A stretch of 64,000 bases of DNA from Dermabacter sp. GTDB lineage: Bacteria; Actinomycetota; Actinomycetes; Actinomycetales; Dermabacteraceae. The notes beneath the pieces were generated by a model. The model was given only the letters and a program-made list of their open reading frames with translations, was not told the origin of the DNA and did no database searches. Every line of letters begins with the position of its first letter. Position 1 is the stretch's first letter. This document shows, in pieces, positions 7,566 through 16,422 of this stretch. The translations under genes were made by a program, and so were the position numbers. The stretch spans positions 178,522 to 242,521 of the forward strand of contig JAUNTX010000005.1 of assembly GCA_030538475.1 (NCBI GenBank), given 5' to 3'.

Positions 7566-9395
7566 GTGAAAAAGCTCCTGCGCACCGTGAGGGCGCTCCT
7601 GACGGCCCTCCCGCCCGGCGCCTCCCGGTTTGTCACGACCTTCTCCCTCACCATGGGCGCCCTCGCGCTGCTCGATATCGCGGCCCTCGGCCTGCTCGCG
7701 CTGCTGCTCGCGCCGATGGTGGCCGGGGACACGGCCCGCATCCCCGTGATCGGCATCGAGCTGTCCGAGCCAGCCCAGTTCGGCCTCGCGCTCGCGGTGG
7801 TGTGCCTGCTCATCATCACGAAGGACCTGCTGGCCATCGCCGTCCAGCGCGTCTCCACAAAGCGTTTTGCCGCGTTTGAGCAGTCCTTCGGGGCGCAGCT
7901 GCTCGATTCGTTCTTCTACGCGCCGTGGACCGAGCGGATCTCCCGCAACTCGACCGACCTCGTGCGCTCGACCGACGTGGGCGTCGCCTCGACCGTCTCC
8001 GGCGTGCTCATCCCCTACACGCAACTCATCGGCGAGATCAGCACGTTCATTGCCGTCATGCTCGTGCTCATCGTGGCCCAGCCCGTCATGGCGCTCACGA
8101 CCGCCGTGTACTTCGCGCTCGTGGCCGCCGTGCTGTACGTGTGGATTCTGCGGCGGGCCGTCCAGGCGGGCCAGGACAACCGCACGTACTCCACCCAGTC
8201 GGTGCGCATGGTCTCCGAGATGGTCGCCTCCCTCAAGGAGATCACGCTGCGCAACAAGACCCAGGAGGTCGAAGACGAGGTCCTCGCGCTGCGCAAGAAG
8301 GCCTCGACGGCGCGCGCCAACCAGGTGTTCCTCGGCTCCGTTCCCCGCTACGTCCTCGAAATCGGGCTCATCGGCGGCCTGGCCCTCGCCGCCCTCATCG
8401 GCTACTGGCAGGGCGGCATGAACGGCGCGATGAGCTCGCTCGCCCTCTTCGGTGTCGCCGGCTTCCGCCTCGTGCCCTCCCTCACCCGGTTCCAGACGAT
8501 CATGGCGCAGACGGGCGCCAACATGCCCTACGCCGAACGCGTGCTGCGCGAGGTCGAGCAGGGCCGCGGCTACCGGGCCCACCACACGGACCGCCTCGCT
8601 GGCGCCGCGCTTCCCGATCCCGCGAGCGCCCTCACGCTCACGGACGTGACCTTCACCTATCCCGGCGCCGCCACTCCCGCTGTGAACGGTGTGAGCCTGC
8701 GGGTTCCGTTCGGGCGCTCCCTCGCCCTCGTCGGCCAGTCCGGCTCCGGCAAGTCCACCCTCGTGGACATCATGCTGGGCCTCATGCCGCCGAGTTCCGG
8801 CCAGTTGCACATCGACGGGGTGTCGATGCAGGACGCCCTGCTCGCGTGGCGCGACCGCGTGGGCTACGTGCCGCAGCAGGTGGCGCTGTTCGATTCGACC
8901 GTGGCCAACAACGTGGCGCTCAGCTGGAACGATGCGAGCATCGACGAGGAGCGGGTGCGCCGCGCCCTCGAGAGGGCCCAGGTGCTCGATGTGATTCAGG
9001 CGCGTGAGGGCGGGATCTGGGCCCGGGTGGGCGAGGGCGGCCTGAGCCTGTCCGGGGGGCAGCGTCAGCGCCTCGGCATCGCCCGCGCCCTGTACGCCGA
9101 GCCGGACGTGCTCGTCATGGACGAGGCCACGTCCGCGCTCGATACCGCGACCGAGGCCGCCGTGACGGACGCCGTGGCGGCGCTCGCGGGTGAGATCACC
9201 GTGATCGTCGTGGCGCACCGCCTGGCCACGATCCGCCACAGTGATCAGGTGTGCTTCATGCGCGACGGCAGGGTGCTGGCCCACGGAACCTTCGACGAGG
9301 TCGTGGCGGCCGAACCGGACTTCGCCGAGCAGGCAGCGCTCGCGGGCCTCGCCCCGGGAGAGGCCGCCGCGATCCGGGAGGTGAGCGGCCCGTGA
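7566..9395 (+). CDS. ABC exporter, fused membrane and ATPase domains
   Basis: 609 aa half-transporter. Residues 1-310 hold about six membrane helices (ABC exporter type 1 fold); residues 355-600 are the nucleotide-binding domain with Walker A GQSGSGKST, Q-loop region YVPQQVALF, signature LSGGQRQRLGIARALYAEP, Walker B VLVMDEATSALD and H-loop VVAHRL. All catalytic residues are present. It probably works as a homodimer. Position inside the glycosyltransferase cluster suggests a flippase for lipid-linked glycan (PglK/MsbA-like), though this is inferred from context. Its stop overlaps the next gene's GTG. Confidence 0.88.
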   Translation: MKKLLRTVRALLTALPPGASRFVTTFSLTMGALALLDIAALGLLALLLAPMVAGDTARIPVIGIELSEPAQFGLALAVVCLLIITKDLLAIAVQRVSTKRFAAFEQSFGAQLLDSFFYAPWTERISRNSTDLVRSTDVGVASTVSGVLIPYTQLIGEISTFIAVMLVLIVAQPVMALTTAVYFALVAAVLYVWILRRAVQAGQDNRTYSTQSVRMVSEMVASLKEITLRNKTQEVEDEVLALRKKASTARANQVFLGSVPRYVLEIGLIGGLALAALIGYWQGGMNGAMSSLALFGVAGFRLVPSLTRFQTIMAQTGANMPYAERVLREVEQGRGYRAHHTDRLAGAALPDPASALTLTDVTFTYPGAATPAVNGVSLRVPFGRSLALVGQSGSGKSTLVDIMLGLMPPSSGQLHIDGVSMQDALLAWRDRVGYVPQQVALFDSTVANNVALSWNDASIDEERVRRALERAQVLDVIQAREGGIWARVGEGGLSLSGGQRQRLGIARALYAEPDVLVMDEATSALDTATEAAVTDAVAALAGEITVIVVAHRLATIRHSDQVCFMRDGRVLAHGTFDEVVAAEPDFAEQAALAGLAPGEAAAIREVSGP

Positions 9396-10837
9396 GCGCC
9401 CCGCAGAGGTCCGAGGTGCCCCTCAAGGGCCGCCGGATCGCCTCCCTCGTCTACAACGACGCCCACAACGATGCCCGCGTGCTCAAGAGCGCCGCGAGCC
9501 TCGCGACCCACGGCGCGAGCGTGCGGATCGTCGCGACCTCGCGCCCGGCTCAGGGGCGTGGCCCCGGCATCGAGCAGCGCGGTCCGGGCGTCGCCATCGA
9601 GCGGCTCACCGCCTTCACCCTCGATGCCCTCGTGCCGTTCGGCGCCGCGAGCGTGCGCACCCTGCTGGGGATCGGCGCTTCCGGCACCGCCCTGCGGCCC
9701 GCCCCCGCCTCAGCGTCGTCCCCCGCCGCCCCTTCCGCAACGGGTGACGGCCCTGGCGCAGACACGGGAACCGGGCCGGACACACGCGCGGGCCGACGGC
9801 GGGAGCGCCGGGGACTCGCCACCCGCGCCCGCGGCGCCGCGCGCGCCCTCGCGGTCAACGCGTGGGGGCCCGCCTCCCTCACCCACTACTGGGCACTCGC
9901 GACCGCAACACTCGTGCGCGAGCGCCCGTCGGCGATCCTCGCCAACGACGCGAATACCCTGGTCCCGGCCGTCATCGGGGGCGCGCTCACGGGGGCGCCC
10001 GTCCTCTACGACAGCCACGAGCTGTGGCGCCACCGCAACGTGCGCCCGGGCCGCAGGGTCGCGCCCGCCGTCGAGGCCCTAATCGAGCGAGTCGGGATCG
10101 CCCGCGCCGCCGGGGTCATCACGGTCTCCGATTCGATTGCCGACTGGCTGCAGCGCACCTACCGCCTCCCGGTGCGCCCCTCGCTCGTGCGAAACATTCC
10201 CGCGGCGGGCCCGATCCCGAGCCCCGCCGAGGGGCAGTTGCGCGCGCTCGCGGGCCTTGACGACTCGGCGCGCGTCGTGGCCTACGGCGGCTCGATCACC
10301 ACCTCGCGCGGGATCGAGGAGACGCTGCACGCCCTCGCGCTCATGGAGCCCTCGACACACCTCGTCATGCTCGGCTACGGACAGGAGGACTACCTCGCCC
10401 AGCTGCGCGCCCTGGCAGAGAGTCTCGGCCTCGGCGAGCGGGTCCACGTGGTCGGCCCGGTTCTGCCCCACGAGGTGACGGCCGCGCTCGCCGACGGCGA
10501 CGTCTCGGTGGTCCACATCCGCCCCACCGTGCTGAGCTACCGCTTCGCCCTGCCCAACAAGCTGTTCGAGTCCATCCGGGCAGGGCTGCCGATCGTGGCG
10601 GCGGACCTGCCGGACATGGCGCGCGTGGTGACGAGCCTCGGCGTGGGGCGCACGAGCGCGCTCGATGACCCCGCGGACCTCGCCCGGGCGCTCACGGAGA
10701 CGATGGCCGACGCGGACACGTACCGCGCGGCGGCCCGCGCGGCGGCCGCGCACCTCACGTGGGAGGCGGAAGCGGACAACCTCGTGGACCTCGTGAGCGC
10801 GGCGATCAACCGCCGAGGCCGAGGGGGCCGCGCATGA
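9392..10837 (+). CDS. glycosyltransferase, GT4-like with low-complexity insert
   Basis: 481 aa; GTG start overlaps the exporter stop (GTGA). The N-terminal strand RRIASLVYNDAHNDARVLKSA and acceptor motif LYDSHELWRHRN mark the GT4 N domain, and AYGGSITTSRGIEETLHAL with ALPNKLFESIRAGLPIVAAD mark the donor domain. Residues about 105-155 form an Ala/Pro/Gly/Thr-rich insert followed by an Arg-rich patch, absent from the sibling at 5003-6139, which may be a disordered linker. It is the middle of a three-gene coupled operon (exporter, GT, GT). Acceptor and linkage are unknown. Confidence 0.82.
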   Translation: MSAPQRSEVPLKGRRIASLVYNDAHNDARVLKSAASLATHGASVRIVATSRPAQGRGPGIEQRGPGVAIERLTAFTLDALVPFGAASVRTLLGIGASGTALRPAPASASSPAAPSATGDGPGADTGTGPDTRAGRRRERRGLATRARGAARALAVNAWGPASLTHYWALATATLVRERPSAILANDANTLVPAVIGGALTGAPVLYDSHELWRHRNVRPGRRVAPAVEALIERVGIARAAGVITVSDSIADWLQRTYRLPVRPSLVRNIPAAGPIPSPAEGQLRALAGLDDSARVVAYGGSITTSRGIEETLHALALMEPSTHLVMLGYGQEDYLAQLRALAESLGLGERVHVVGPVLPHEVTAALADGDVSVVHIRPTVLSYRFALPNKLFESIRAGLPIVAADLPDMARVVTSLGVGRTSALDDPADLARALTETMADADTYRAAARAAAAHLTWEAEADNLVDLVSAAINRRGRGGRA

Positions 10838-11940
10838 GAGTCACGGCCGTCACCACCTGGTTTCCCACCACCCGCGCCCCGAGCCGCGGCTCCTTCGTGG
10901 TTCGCGACCTACACGCCATCGCCCGGCACGCCGACGTGCGCCTGATCCACCTCGTGCCCGCGCACGATGACGACGGCACGCGGCGCCTCGTGCACGAGGG
11001 GATCGAGGTGACGCGGATTCCCTTCACTCCCTCGCGCCCCGGCAGCGCGCTCGCGGCCTCGCGCGCCCTGCACTGCGCACTCGAGGGCTCGGACCTCGTG
11101 CACACGATGGCGTTTTCCTCGCTGCTCCCCCTGCTCGCGCGCCGCCCCCGCATGCCGTGGCTGCACACCGAGCACTGGTCGGCCCTCACCACGCCCGCGA
11201 CCCTGCCCGCTCCGCTGCGCGCCGCCCTGCCGGTCCTCGCGCGCGCCCTGAATCGCCCCGATCACGTGACGAGCGTGTGCGAGTTCCTCGCCCGCCCGAT
11301 CCGCGACGTGCGCGGCTCGCGGCCCGTGAGCATCGTCCCGTGCATCGTGGATCCCGCCCCGCTCGTCCCGCGGCGGGGGCGCTCCGACGGGGCGCTCCGG
11401 CTCGTCTCCACGGGCGGGCTCATTGACCGCAAGGACCCGCTCATCGCCGTCGAGACCCTCGCGCGCCTGGTCGAGGGCGGCGTCGACGCCCACCTCAGCT
11501 GGCTCGGCGACGGCCCCCTGCGCGCCGAGGTGCTCGCGCGCGCCGCCCAGCTGAACGTCGCTCACCGCCTCGAGCTTCCCGGCAACCAGTCCTCGACCCA
11601 GGTGCGCGCCGCGCTCGAGGGCGCGGACCTCTTCTTCGGGCCGACCAAGGCCGACAACTTCTTCGTCTCCGCCGCCGAGGCCATCGTCGCGGGACGGCCC
11701 GTCGTGCTCGGCGCGACGGGTGGTCAGGGCGAATACACGGCGCCCGAGGTGGGAGAGCTCGTGGCCACGCAGGACGCGGGCGCGTACGCGGAGGCCATCG
11801 TGGACCTCGATGCGCGCACGCGGCGCCTCAGCTCCGAGACCATCGCCGCCACGATTGGCGACCGCTTCTCCACGGCGCACGTGGGCGCCCTCTACGCCGA
11901 GGCGTACGCGGCCACGGCCGCTACGGGCACGGCAGGCTGA
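10834..11940 (+). CDS. glycosyltransferase family 4
   Basis: 368 aa from an ATG overlapping the previous stop (ATGA). N domain: TWFPTTRAPSRGSFVVRDLHAI. The central HTEHWSALT motif is typical of GT4 enzymes acting on lipid-linked acceptors. C domain: STGGLIDRKDPLIAVETLARL, then LPGNQSSTQVRAALEGADLFFGPTKADNFFVSAAEAI, with the conserved Glu of the E-x7-E-like donor motif near AAEAI. Its last 20 bases overlap the end of the convergent DUF6541 gene on the minus strand. Confidence 0.82.
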   Translation: MRVTAVTTWFPTTRAPSRGSFVVRDLHAIARHADVRLIHLVPAHDDDGTRRLVHEGIEVTRIPFTPSRPGSALAASRALHCALEGSDLVHTMAFSSLLPLLARRPRMPWLHTEHWSALTTPATLPAPLRAALPVLARALNRPDHVTSVCEFLARPIRDVRGSRPVSIVPCIVDPAPLVPRRGRSDGALRLVSTGGLIDRKDPLIAVETLARLVEGGVDAHLSWLGDGPLRAEVLARAAQLNVAHRLELPGNQSSTQVRAALEGADLFFGPTKADNFFVSAAEAIVAGRPVVLGATGGQGEYTAPEVGELVATQDAGAYAEAIVDLDARTRRLSSETIAATIGDRFSTAHVGALYAEAYAATAATGTAG

Positions 11941-13900
11941 TCGCGTACAGCACGAAGTCGCCCTCGCGATCCACCTCGGTGAGATAGGTGGGCGGGATCT
12001 GCGCGATGCCGCCGAATGCCTCCGACGCCTCGGCGTTGACTACAGCCCCGCTCAGGTGGGAGCGGTCCACGTACACGTGCGTGACGCCCTCGCCGCGCAT
12101 CGAGGCGCACACGGGATCCGTGGGCGAAAGCTCCCCCGCGTAGCGGCCGATCCGCCGCTGATCGAGCGTGTGCGGCGAGGACAGCGACGGGTACACCACC
12201 TCGACGCCGCCGAGCGCGTAGTACAGGCTCGCCCCATCGAGCGGGGAGCCGAGCACGACCGCGCCGGGCGGCAGGTGGGCCGCGCTGCGCTCGATGAACG
12301 CCCGCTCGCTCGCGCTCACGTACGGCAAGAAGTGATCGCCCCACCGGTGGTAGGCGAGCGAGGAGAGATAGGCGTGGCGGGTGGGCGCCTGGGTGCCCAC
12401 GCCGATTCCCGCCACGAGGGCCACGACGACGGCGATGCTGAGCGCCCGTGCCCGCCCCACGGCACCCTCGGCCCGCCACGAGGCGAGCAGGCTGACAAGG
12501 CCGCGCACCCCGAGCCCGGCGGCGATGAGCAGGGCCACGAGCAGGAGCGGCTGGAGGCGTTCGCGGGCCCCGTACCAGGGGGCCGACAGCAGGCTGAACC
12601 ACGTGCCCGTGTCTTGCGCCGCGTAGGTGAGCAGGGCGGCGGTCGCGGCCAGGAGGGCGGCGACGATGCCGAGGGTGCGCTGGTGGCGCCACGCGACGAC
12701 GATCCCGACGATGACGAGGGCGTACAGCGGCAGGAGCGGCCACGGATCGAACGCAATGGCTCGCACGCGCGGCCGGTCGGCAAGAAGGACGAGCGCGGTG
12801 CTGAGCCACGAGTGCGGCACCGGCTTCGTGAGCTGCATGTCCTCGAACAGGCGCGGCACGAGGACGGCGTAGGCCGCGGCGGCGCCGACGGCGGGCAGGA
12901 GGAACGCGAGGGCGCGCCTCCACGAGCGTTCCGCGACGGCGGCGCGCACGCCCTTGACGAGGACGGCGAGGCCCGCAATAACGGCGAGGGAGACGGCGAC
13001 GCTCGGGTGGGCGGCGATGACGCCCGCGACAACCAGGGTGCGCGTGAAGCGATGGCCCGTATCGAGGATGGCCGCGGCCCCCGCGGGAAGCAGCGCGGTG
13101 CCGAGCAGGAACGGCCAGAGGGCGATGACGACGCCGATCATGGCCGGGGAGAGGAAGACGGCGGAGGTCAGGGCCACGAGCGCGAGCAGCAGCACCCCGA
13201 ATCGCGTGGGCGGTTTCTTGCCGAAGGCGATGCTCACGAGCGCGAACGCGCCGAGCGGCACGAGGGCCAGCGTGGCGATCACCATCGCGTTGGCGGCCAC
13301 GACCGGATCCCCGGGCACGAGCGAGGCGATGGCGTGCCACGTGGTCGGGTAGAACGTCGCGGTGCCGTCGTACATGTCCGCGAGGGCCGTGAGTGCGAAC
13401 GCATCGCCCGATTCGCGGATCATTCTGAGGGCCGAGTAGTGGAAGAACGCATCGTAGGCGCCGTTGAGGGCGCCGATCCCGCCCATGCCGCGCGCAAGCG
13501 GCACCCACACGAGCAGCAGGGCGGCAGCGAGGGTGAGGGCGGCGCCTACCGGGGAGACGACGGCCCGCGGCCCCGCTGCCTGAGCAGCATCACCCGACCA
13601 CCCGCGCCCCGCCCCGGTTCCCGTCGGCCCACCGGCGCGCCGCGCCCTGAAGCGGTACCACGAGCGCCGAAGTCCCGCCGCGACGGCGATTCCCGCGCCG
13701 ATGCTCACCGCTGCCCCCGCCAGGCCGAAGGGCACGTGCAGCACGTGCAGCACGCCGGAGGCCATCGCCCACAGCCCTGCCGAGAGCGCGGGGGCGTACG
13801 CGAGCGCGCGGCCGTCTCTCGCTCCGAAGGCTAAACAGAGCGCGAGGCCCGGAAGCAGCAGGAGGGCGAGGGCGCTGAGGACGGGCACGACGGAATCCAT
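11921..13900 (-). CDS. DUF6541 family polytopic membrane protein (second copy)
   Basis: 659 aa from the ATG giving MDSVVPVLSALALLLLPG; a TTG 33 bases further upstream is possible but lacks support. About a dozen hydrophobic segments fill residues 1-500. The first large loop has AYDAFFHYSALRMIRESGD and FYPTTWHAIASLVPGDP, matching the loop of the DUF6541 protein at 741-2660. The C-terminal domain has PPGAVVLGSPLDGASLYYALG and THVYVDRSHL, also with counterparts there. A lipid-sugar-dependent GT-C-like transferase or ligase is inferred. Convergent 20-bp overlap with the glycosyltransferase gene ending at 11940. Confidence 0.78.
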   Translation of the reverse strand: MDSVVPVLSALALLLLPGLALCLAFGARDGRALAYAPALSAGLWAMASGVLHVLHVPFGLAGAAVSIGAGIAVAAGLRRSWYRFRARRAGGPTGTGAGRGWSGDAAQAAGPRAVVSPVGAALTLAAALLLVWVPLARGMGGIGALNGAYDAFFHYSALRMIRESGDAFALTALADMYDGTATFYPTTWHAIASLVPGDPVVAANAMVIATLALVPLGAFALVSIAFGKKPPTRFGVLLLALVALTSAVFLSPAMIGVVIALWPFLLGTALLPAGAAAILDTGHRFTRTLVVAGVIAAHPSVAVSLAVIAGLAVLVKGVRAAVAERSWRRALAFLLPAVGAAAAYAVLVPRLFEDMQLTKPVPHSWLSTALVLLADRPRVRAIAFDPWPLLPLYALVIVGIVVAWRHQRTLGIVAALLAATAALLTYAAQDTGTWFSLLSAPWYGARERLQPLLLVALLIAAGLGVRGLVSLLASWRAEGAVGRARALSIAVVVALVAGIGVGTQAPTRHAYLSSLAYHRWGDHFLPYVSASERAFIERSAAHLPPGAVVLGSPLDGASLYYALGGVEVVYPSLSSPHTLDQRRIGRYAGELSPTDPVCASMRGEGVTHVYVDRSHLSGAVVNAEASEAFGGIAQIPPTYLTEVDREGDFVLYAISLPCP

Positions 13901-14005
13901 GGACGGTGGCTTTCCTTTCCCGACCGGCGGCAACGAGGATGCTCACGGCGCCGCGAGAAGATCGATGAGGCGCCCCGTTGCCATCACCGCCGTCGCGCCC
14001 CTGGC

Positions 14006-15433
14006 CTAGTCGCGCTCGGATTGCCCCCGCAGCACCCGAGTGTAGGCCCCCACAATAGCGGCCGGCTCGCGCGAGCCCCTGCTCCAGTCGTCGGCGGCGA
14101 GAGAAGAATGACCCGCCGCGCCCGCGCCCTCGGTGCCGCGCGCGGCACGAAGGATCCGCGCCGCCGCCCGGGCCGGATCGGGAACGATCCAGGAGGCCGG
14201 ATACACCGTCCCTGCCCCGCCGTAGGGGACGGCGAGCGGCCAGTCGCGCACCACGGGCAGGGCGCCCGAGGCGGCCCCTTCGGCAACCGATTCGTGCGTG
14301 CCCTCGTGCAGGGAGGACGACAGCACGACGCCCGCGCGCCGGAACACCTCCGGCATGTCGTCTCTCTCACCGAGCACCTCGATCGCGCCCGCCTCGCGCA
14401 GATCGGCCGGTAGGAGTAAGTCGGCGTTGTCCGGCACGGTCCCGGCCAGCAGAAGGCGATACTCGGGATCCTCCGCGCGCACGCGGCGCAGCACCTCAAT
14501 GGCCCAGCGCACGTCCTTCACGGGCCGGTTCCACCCGACGAGGATCATCGTGTGGGCAGCCTCCGGCAGCTTCGGACGATCAAAGGCGGAAGCGTCGAAC
14601 GCGTTGGAGATGACGACCGTCTGCGTCAGCTCGTCCAGGTGAGGGATGAGGGTGCGCACGAGGGCGCGCATGTGCTCGGAGACGAACACGAGCGTGTCCA
14701 GCCGGGCGTAGTCCACGAGCAGGGGGAACGGGGTGAAGGCCTCGAAGCGGTGCAGGCGCGCCACGAGGCGCGTCCGGCCCAGATCCACCGTGCTCGCCCA
14801 CGCGAGCGCGTGGTGGCCCCACTCGACAAACACCGTATCGGCCCACTGCACGTGCGGGCGCAGGGCCTCGGGGCAGTCAGCCAGCTCGCCGCTGAGGCGC
14901 CGACGGATGAGGCCGTGCAGGCTCAGGTCATAGCCGGGCACTGCATCGGCGAGGTCGGCGCGCCGCACCTCGACCATGCCCGCCTCTTCGAGCACCTCGA
15001 GGACGCGGTCCACGAAGCCGAAGGAGCGGTGCGCGAGCACGAGCAGCTTGACGGGGCCGGGGCCGCTCACGGGGTCCGGGGCCCGGGGCGCCGATTGCGC
15101 CTCGAGGACCGCGATCGCGGACGACGAGCGCAAGAGGTGCAGGAAGCGGGTGGGATCATCGCGCAGCGCCACGTGGTGCGTGAGCTCGAAGACCTTCACG
15201 AGGGTGGGCACGGCCTCGTCGATCCGGCCCGCTTCGACCAGTTGATCGGCCCGCTCGAGCAGCGCGGTGATCGTCGCCTCGAGGCGCGCGGCGGCTCTGC
15301 TGCCCGCGGCGGGCGCGTTACCGTCCCCGCGCCGATCCAGGCCGTCGCGCTCGGCCACGAAGGCGAAATCCACCCCCCGCGGCCCCGGAAGATGGCGAAA
15401 CGCGGGCGCGAGAAGATGGATCGGGCTCGGCAC
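14006..15433 (-). CDS. glycosyltransferase family 4 with N-terminal extension
   Basis: 475 aa; GTG start shares one base with the TAG stop of the upstream oxidoreductase gene. Residues 1-120 form a helical extension (LERADQLVEAGRIDEAVPTL, repeat-like). The GT-B part starts near PVKLLVLAHRSFGFVDRVL. Donor-domain motifs are MILVGWNRPVKDVRWAIEVL, EVLGERDDMPEVFRRAG and SLHEGTHESVAEGAASGALP, the last being the conserved ExxG donor loop. Last gene of the minus-strand run from the acetyltransferase at 18199, so it probably uses the diacetamido-uronic acid made by its neighbours, which is inference. Confidence 0.78.
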   Translation of the reverse strand: MPSPIHLLAPAFRHLPGPRGVDFAFVAERDGLDRRGDGNAPAAGSRAAARLEATITALLERADQLVEAGRIDEAVPTLVKVFELTHHVALRDDPTRFLHLLRSSSAIAVLEAQSAPRAPDPVSGPGPVKLLVLAHRSFGFVDRVLEVLEEAGMVEVRRADLADAVPGYDLSLHGLIRRRLSGELADCPEALRPHVQWADTVFVEWGHHALAWASTVDLGRTRLVARLHRFEAFTPFPLLVDYARLDTLVFVSEHMRALVRTLIPHLDELTQTVVISNAFDASAFDRPKLPEAAHTMILVGWNRPVKDVRWAIEVLRRVRAEDPEYRLLLAGTVPDNADLLLPADLREAGAIEVLGERDDMPEVFRRAGVVLSSSLHEGTHESVAEGAASGALPVVRDWPLAVPYGGAGTVYPASWIVPDPARAAARILRAARGTEGAGAAGHSSLAADDWSRGSREPAAIVGAYTRVLRGQSERD

Positions 15434-16422
15434 TACAGCTCCACGACCCGGCCGCTCGCGGCGGAATCCAGGACGGCCTCGACCACGCGCACGGTGTTCA
15501 GGCCCTCGCGCATCGTCACGATGTTACTGCCCGTGCCGAGCACCGCGTCGCGGAACGCCTCGTGCTCCGTGCGCAGCGGCTCCTTGCGGGTGAGGGCGTA
15601 GCGCACCATGTCGCCCTCGCTCACTCCGCGGAAGGAGGCCATCGACTCCCACTCGTTGGCGGCCTCGCCGTTGGCGTAGAAGGTGAGGTCGGCGTTCAGC
15701 GTGTCGCCCACGAGCGCGCCCTTTTCCCCCGTCACGACCGTGACCCGCTCCTTGAACGGGCTCAGCCAATTGACGAGGTGGTTCGTGATGGCGCCGTTCG
15801 TGAGCCTTCCCGCGACCGACACCATGTCCTCGTCCTCGCGGCCCGAGCGACCCGTCGAGGTCGCGGCCACCGAGGCGAAGTCGCTGCGCGCCACGTAGGC
15901 GGTGAGGTCAAGATCGTGCGTGGCGAGGTCCTTGACGACGCCGACGTCGGCGATCCGGGCGGGAAAGGCGCCCTGCCTGCGCGTCGTGATCTGGTAGATC
16001 TCCCCCAGTTGGCCCGCCTCGATGCGCTCGCGCATGGACTGCAGGGCGGGGTTGTAGCGCTCGATGTAGCCCACCGCGCCCACGAGCCCGCGGGCCTCGA
16101 AGGCCTGGGCGATTTCCTCGGCCTCGATGATGTCGAAGGCCAGGGGCTTTTCCACGAGCGTGTGGATCCCGGCGTCGGCGAAGGTGAGGGCCACGTCGCG
16201 GTGAAAGGCCGTGGGCACCGCCACGACCGCGTAGTCGATGCCCGCTTCCACGAGCGCTTCGGCGCTCGTGAGGACATCAAAGCCGGGGGCCGCGCCGTGC
16301 GGATCGCCCTGGGGATCGGCGACGGCCACGAGGTCCACCCCGTCGATGGCCTGGAGGTTACGGGCGTGGTGGCGGCCCATCATGCCGAGGCCGATGAGGC
16401 CCGCGCGAAGGTTCGTGCTCAT
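15433..16422 (-). CDS. Gfo/Idh/MocA family oxidoreductase (WbpB/WlbA-like step)
   Basis: 329 aa. N-terminal Rossmann motif GLIGLGMMGRHHARNL binds NAD(P); the family EKP motif appears as LVEKPLAFD, and the substrate-domain region has VGVVKDLATHDLDLTAY with the usual lysine/histidine pair (K, H). The ATG at 16422 shares one base with the upstream stop; a GTG one codon earlier is equally possible. Flanked by an aminotransferase and a hexapeptide acetyltransferase, it most likely oxidises C3 of UDP-GlcNAc-uronic acid to the 3-keto sugar. Without context the substrate could not be assigned. Confidence 0.83.
   Translation of the reverse strand: MSTNLRAGLIGLGMMGRHHARNLQAIDGVDLVAVADPQGDPHGAAPGFDVLTSAEALVEAGIDYAVVAVPTAFHRDVALTFADAGIHTLVEKPLAFDIIEAEEIAQAFEARGLVGAVGYIERYNPALQSMRERIEAGQLGEIYQITTRRQGAFPARIADVGVVKDLATHDLDLTAYVARSDFASVAATSTGRSGREDEDMVSVAGRLTNGAITNHLVNWLSPFKERVTVVTGEKGALVGDTLNADLTFYANGEAANEWESMASFRGVSEGDMVRYALTRKEPLRTEHEAFRDAVLGTGSNIVTMREGLNTVRVVEAVLDSAASGRVVEL

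Noticed and set aside
6609..9284. 891-codon minus-strand frame opposite the GT2 and ABC exporter genes
   Set aside because: Same artefact; the plus strand holds complete catalytic motifs.
11720..13834. 704-codon plus-strand frame opposite the second DUF6541 gene
   Set aside because: Shadow frame; charged low-complexity sequence.
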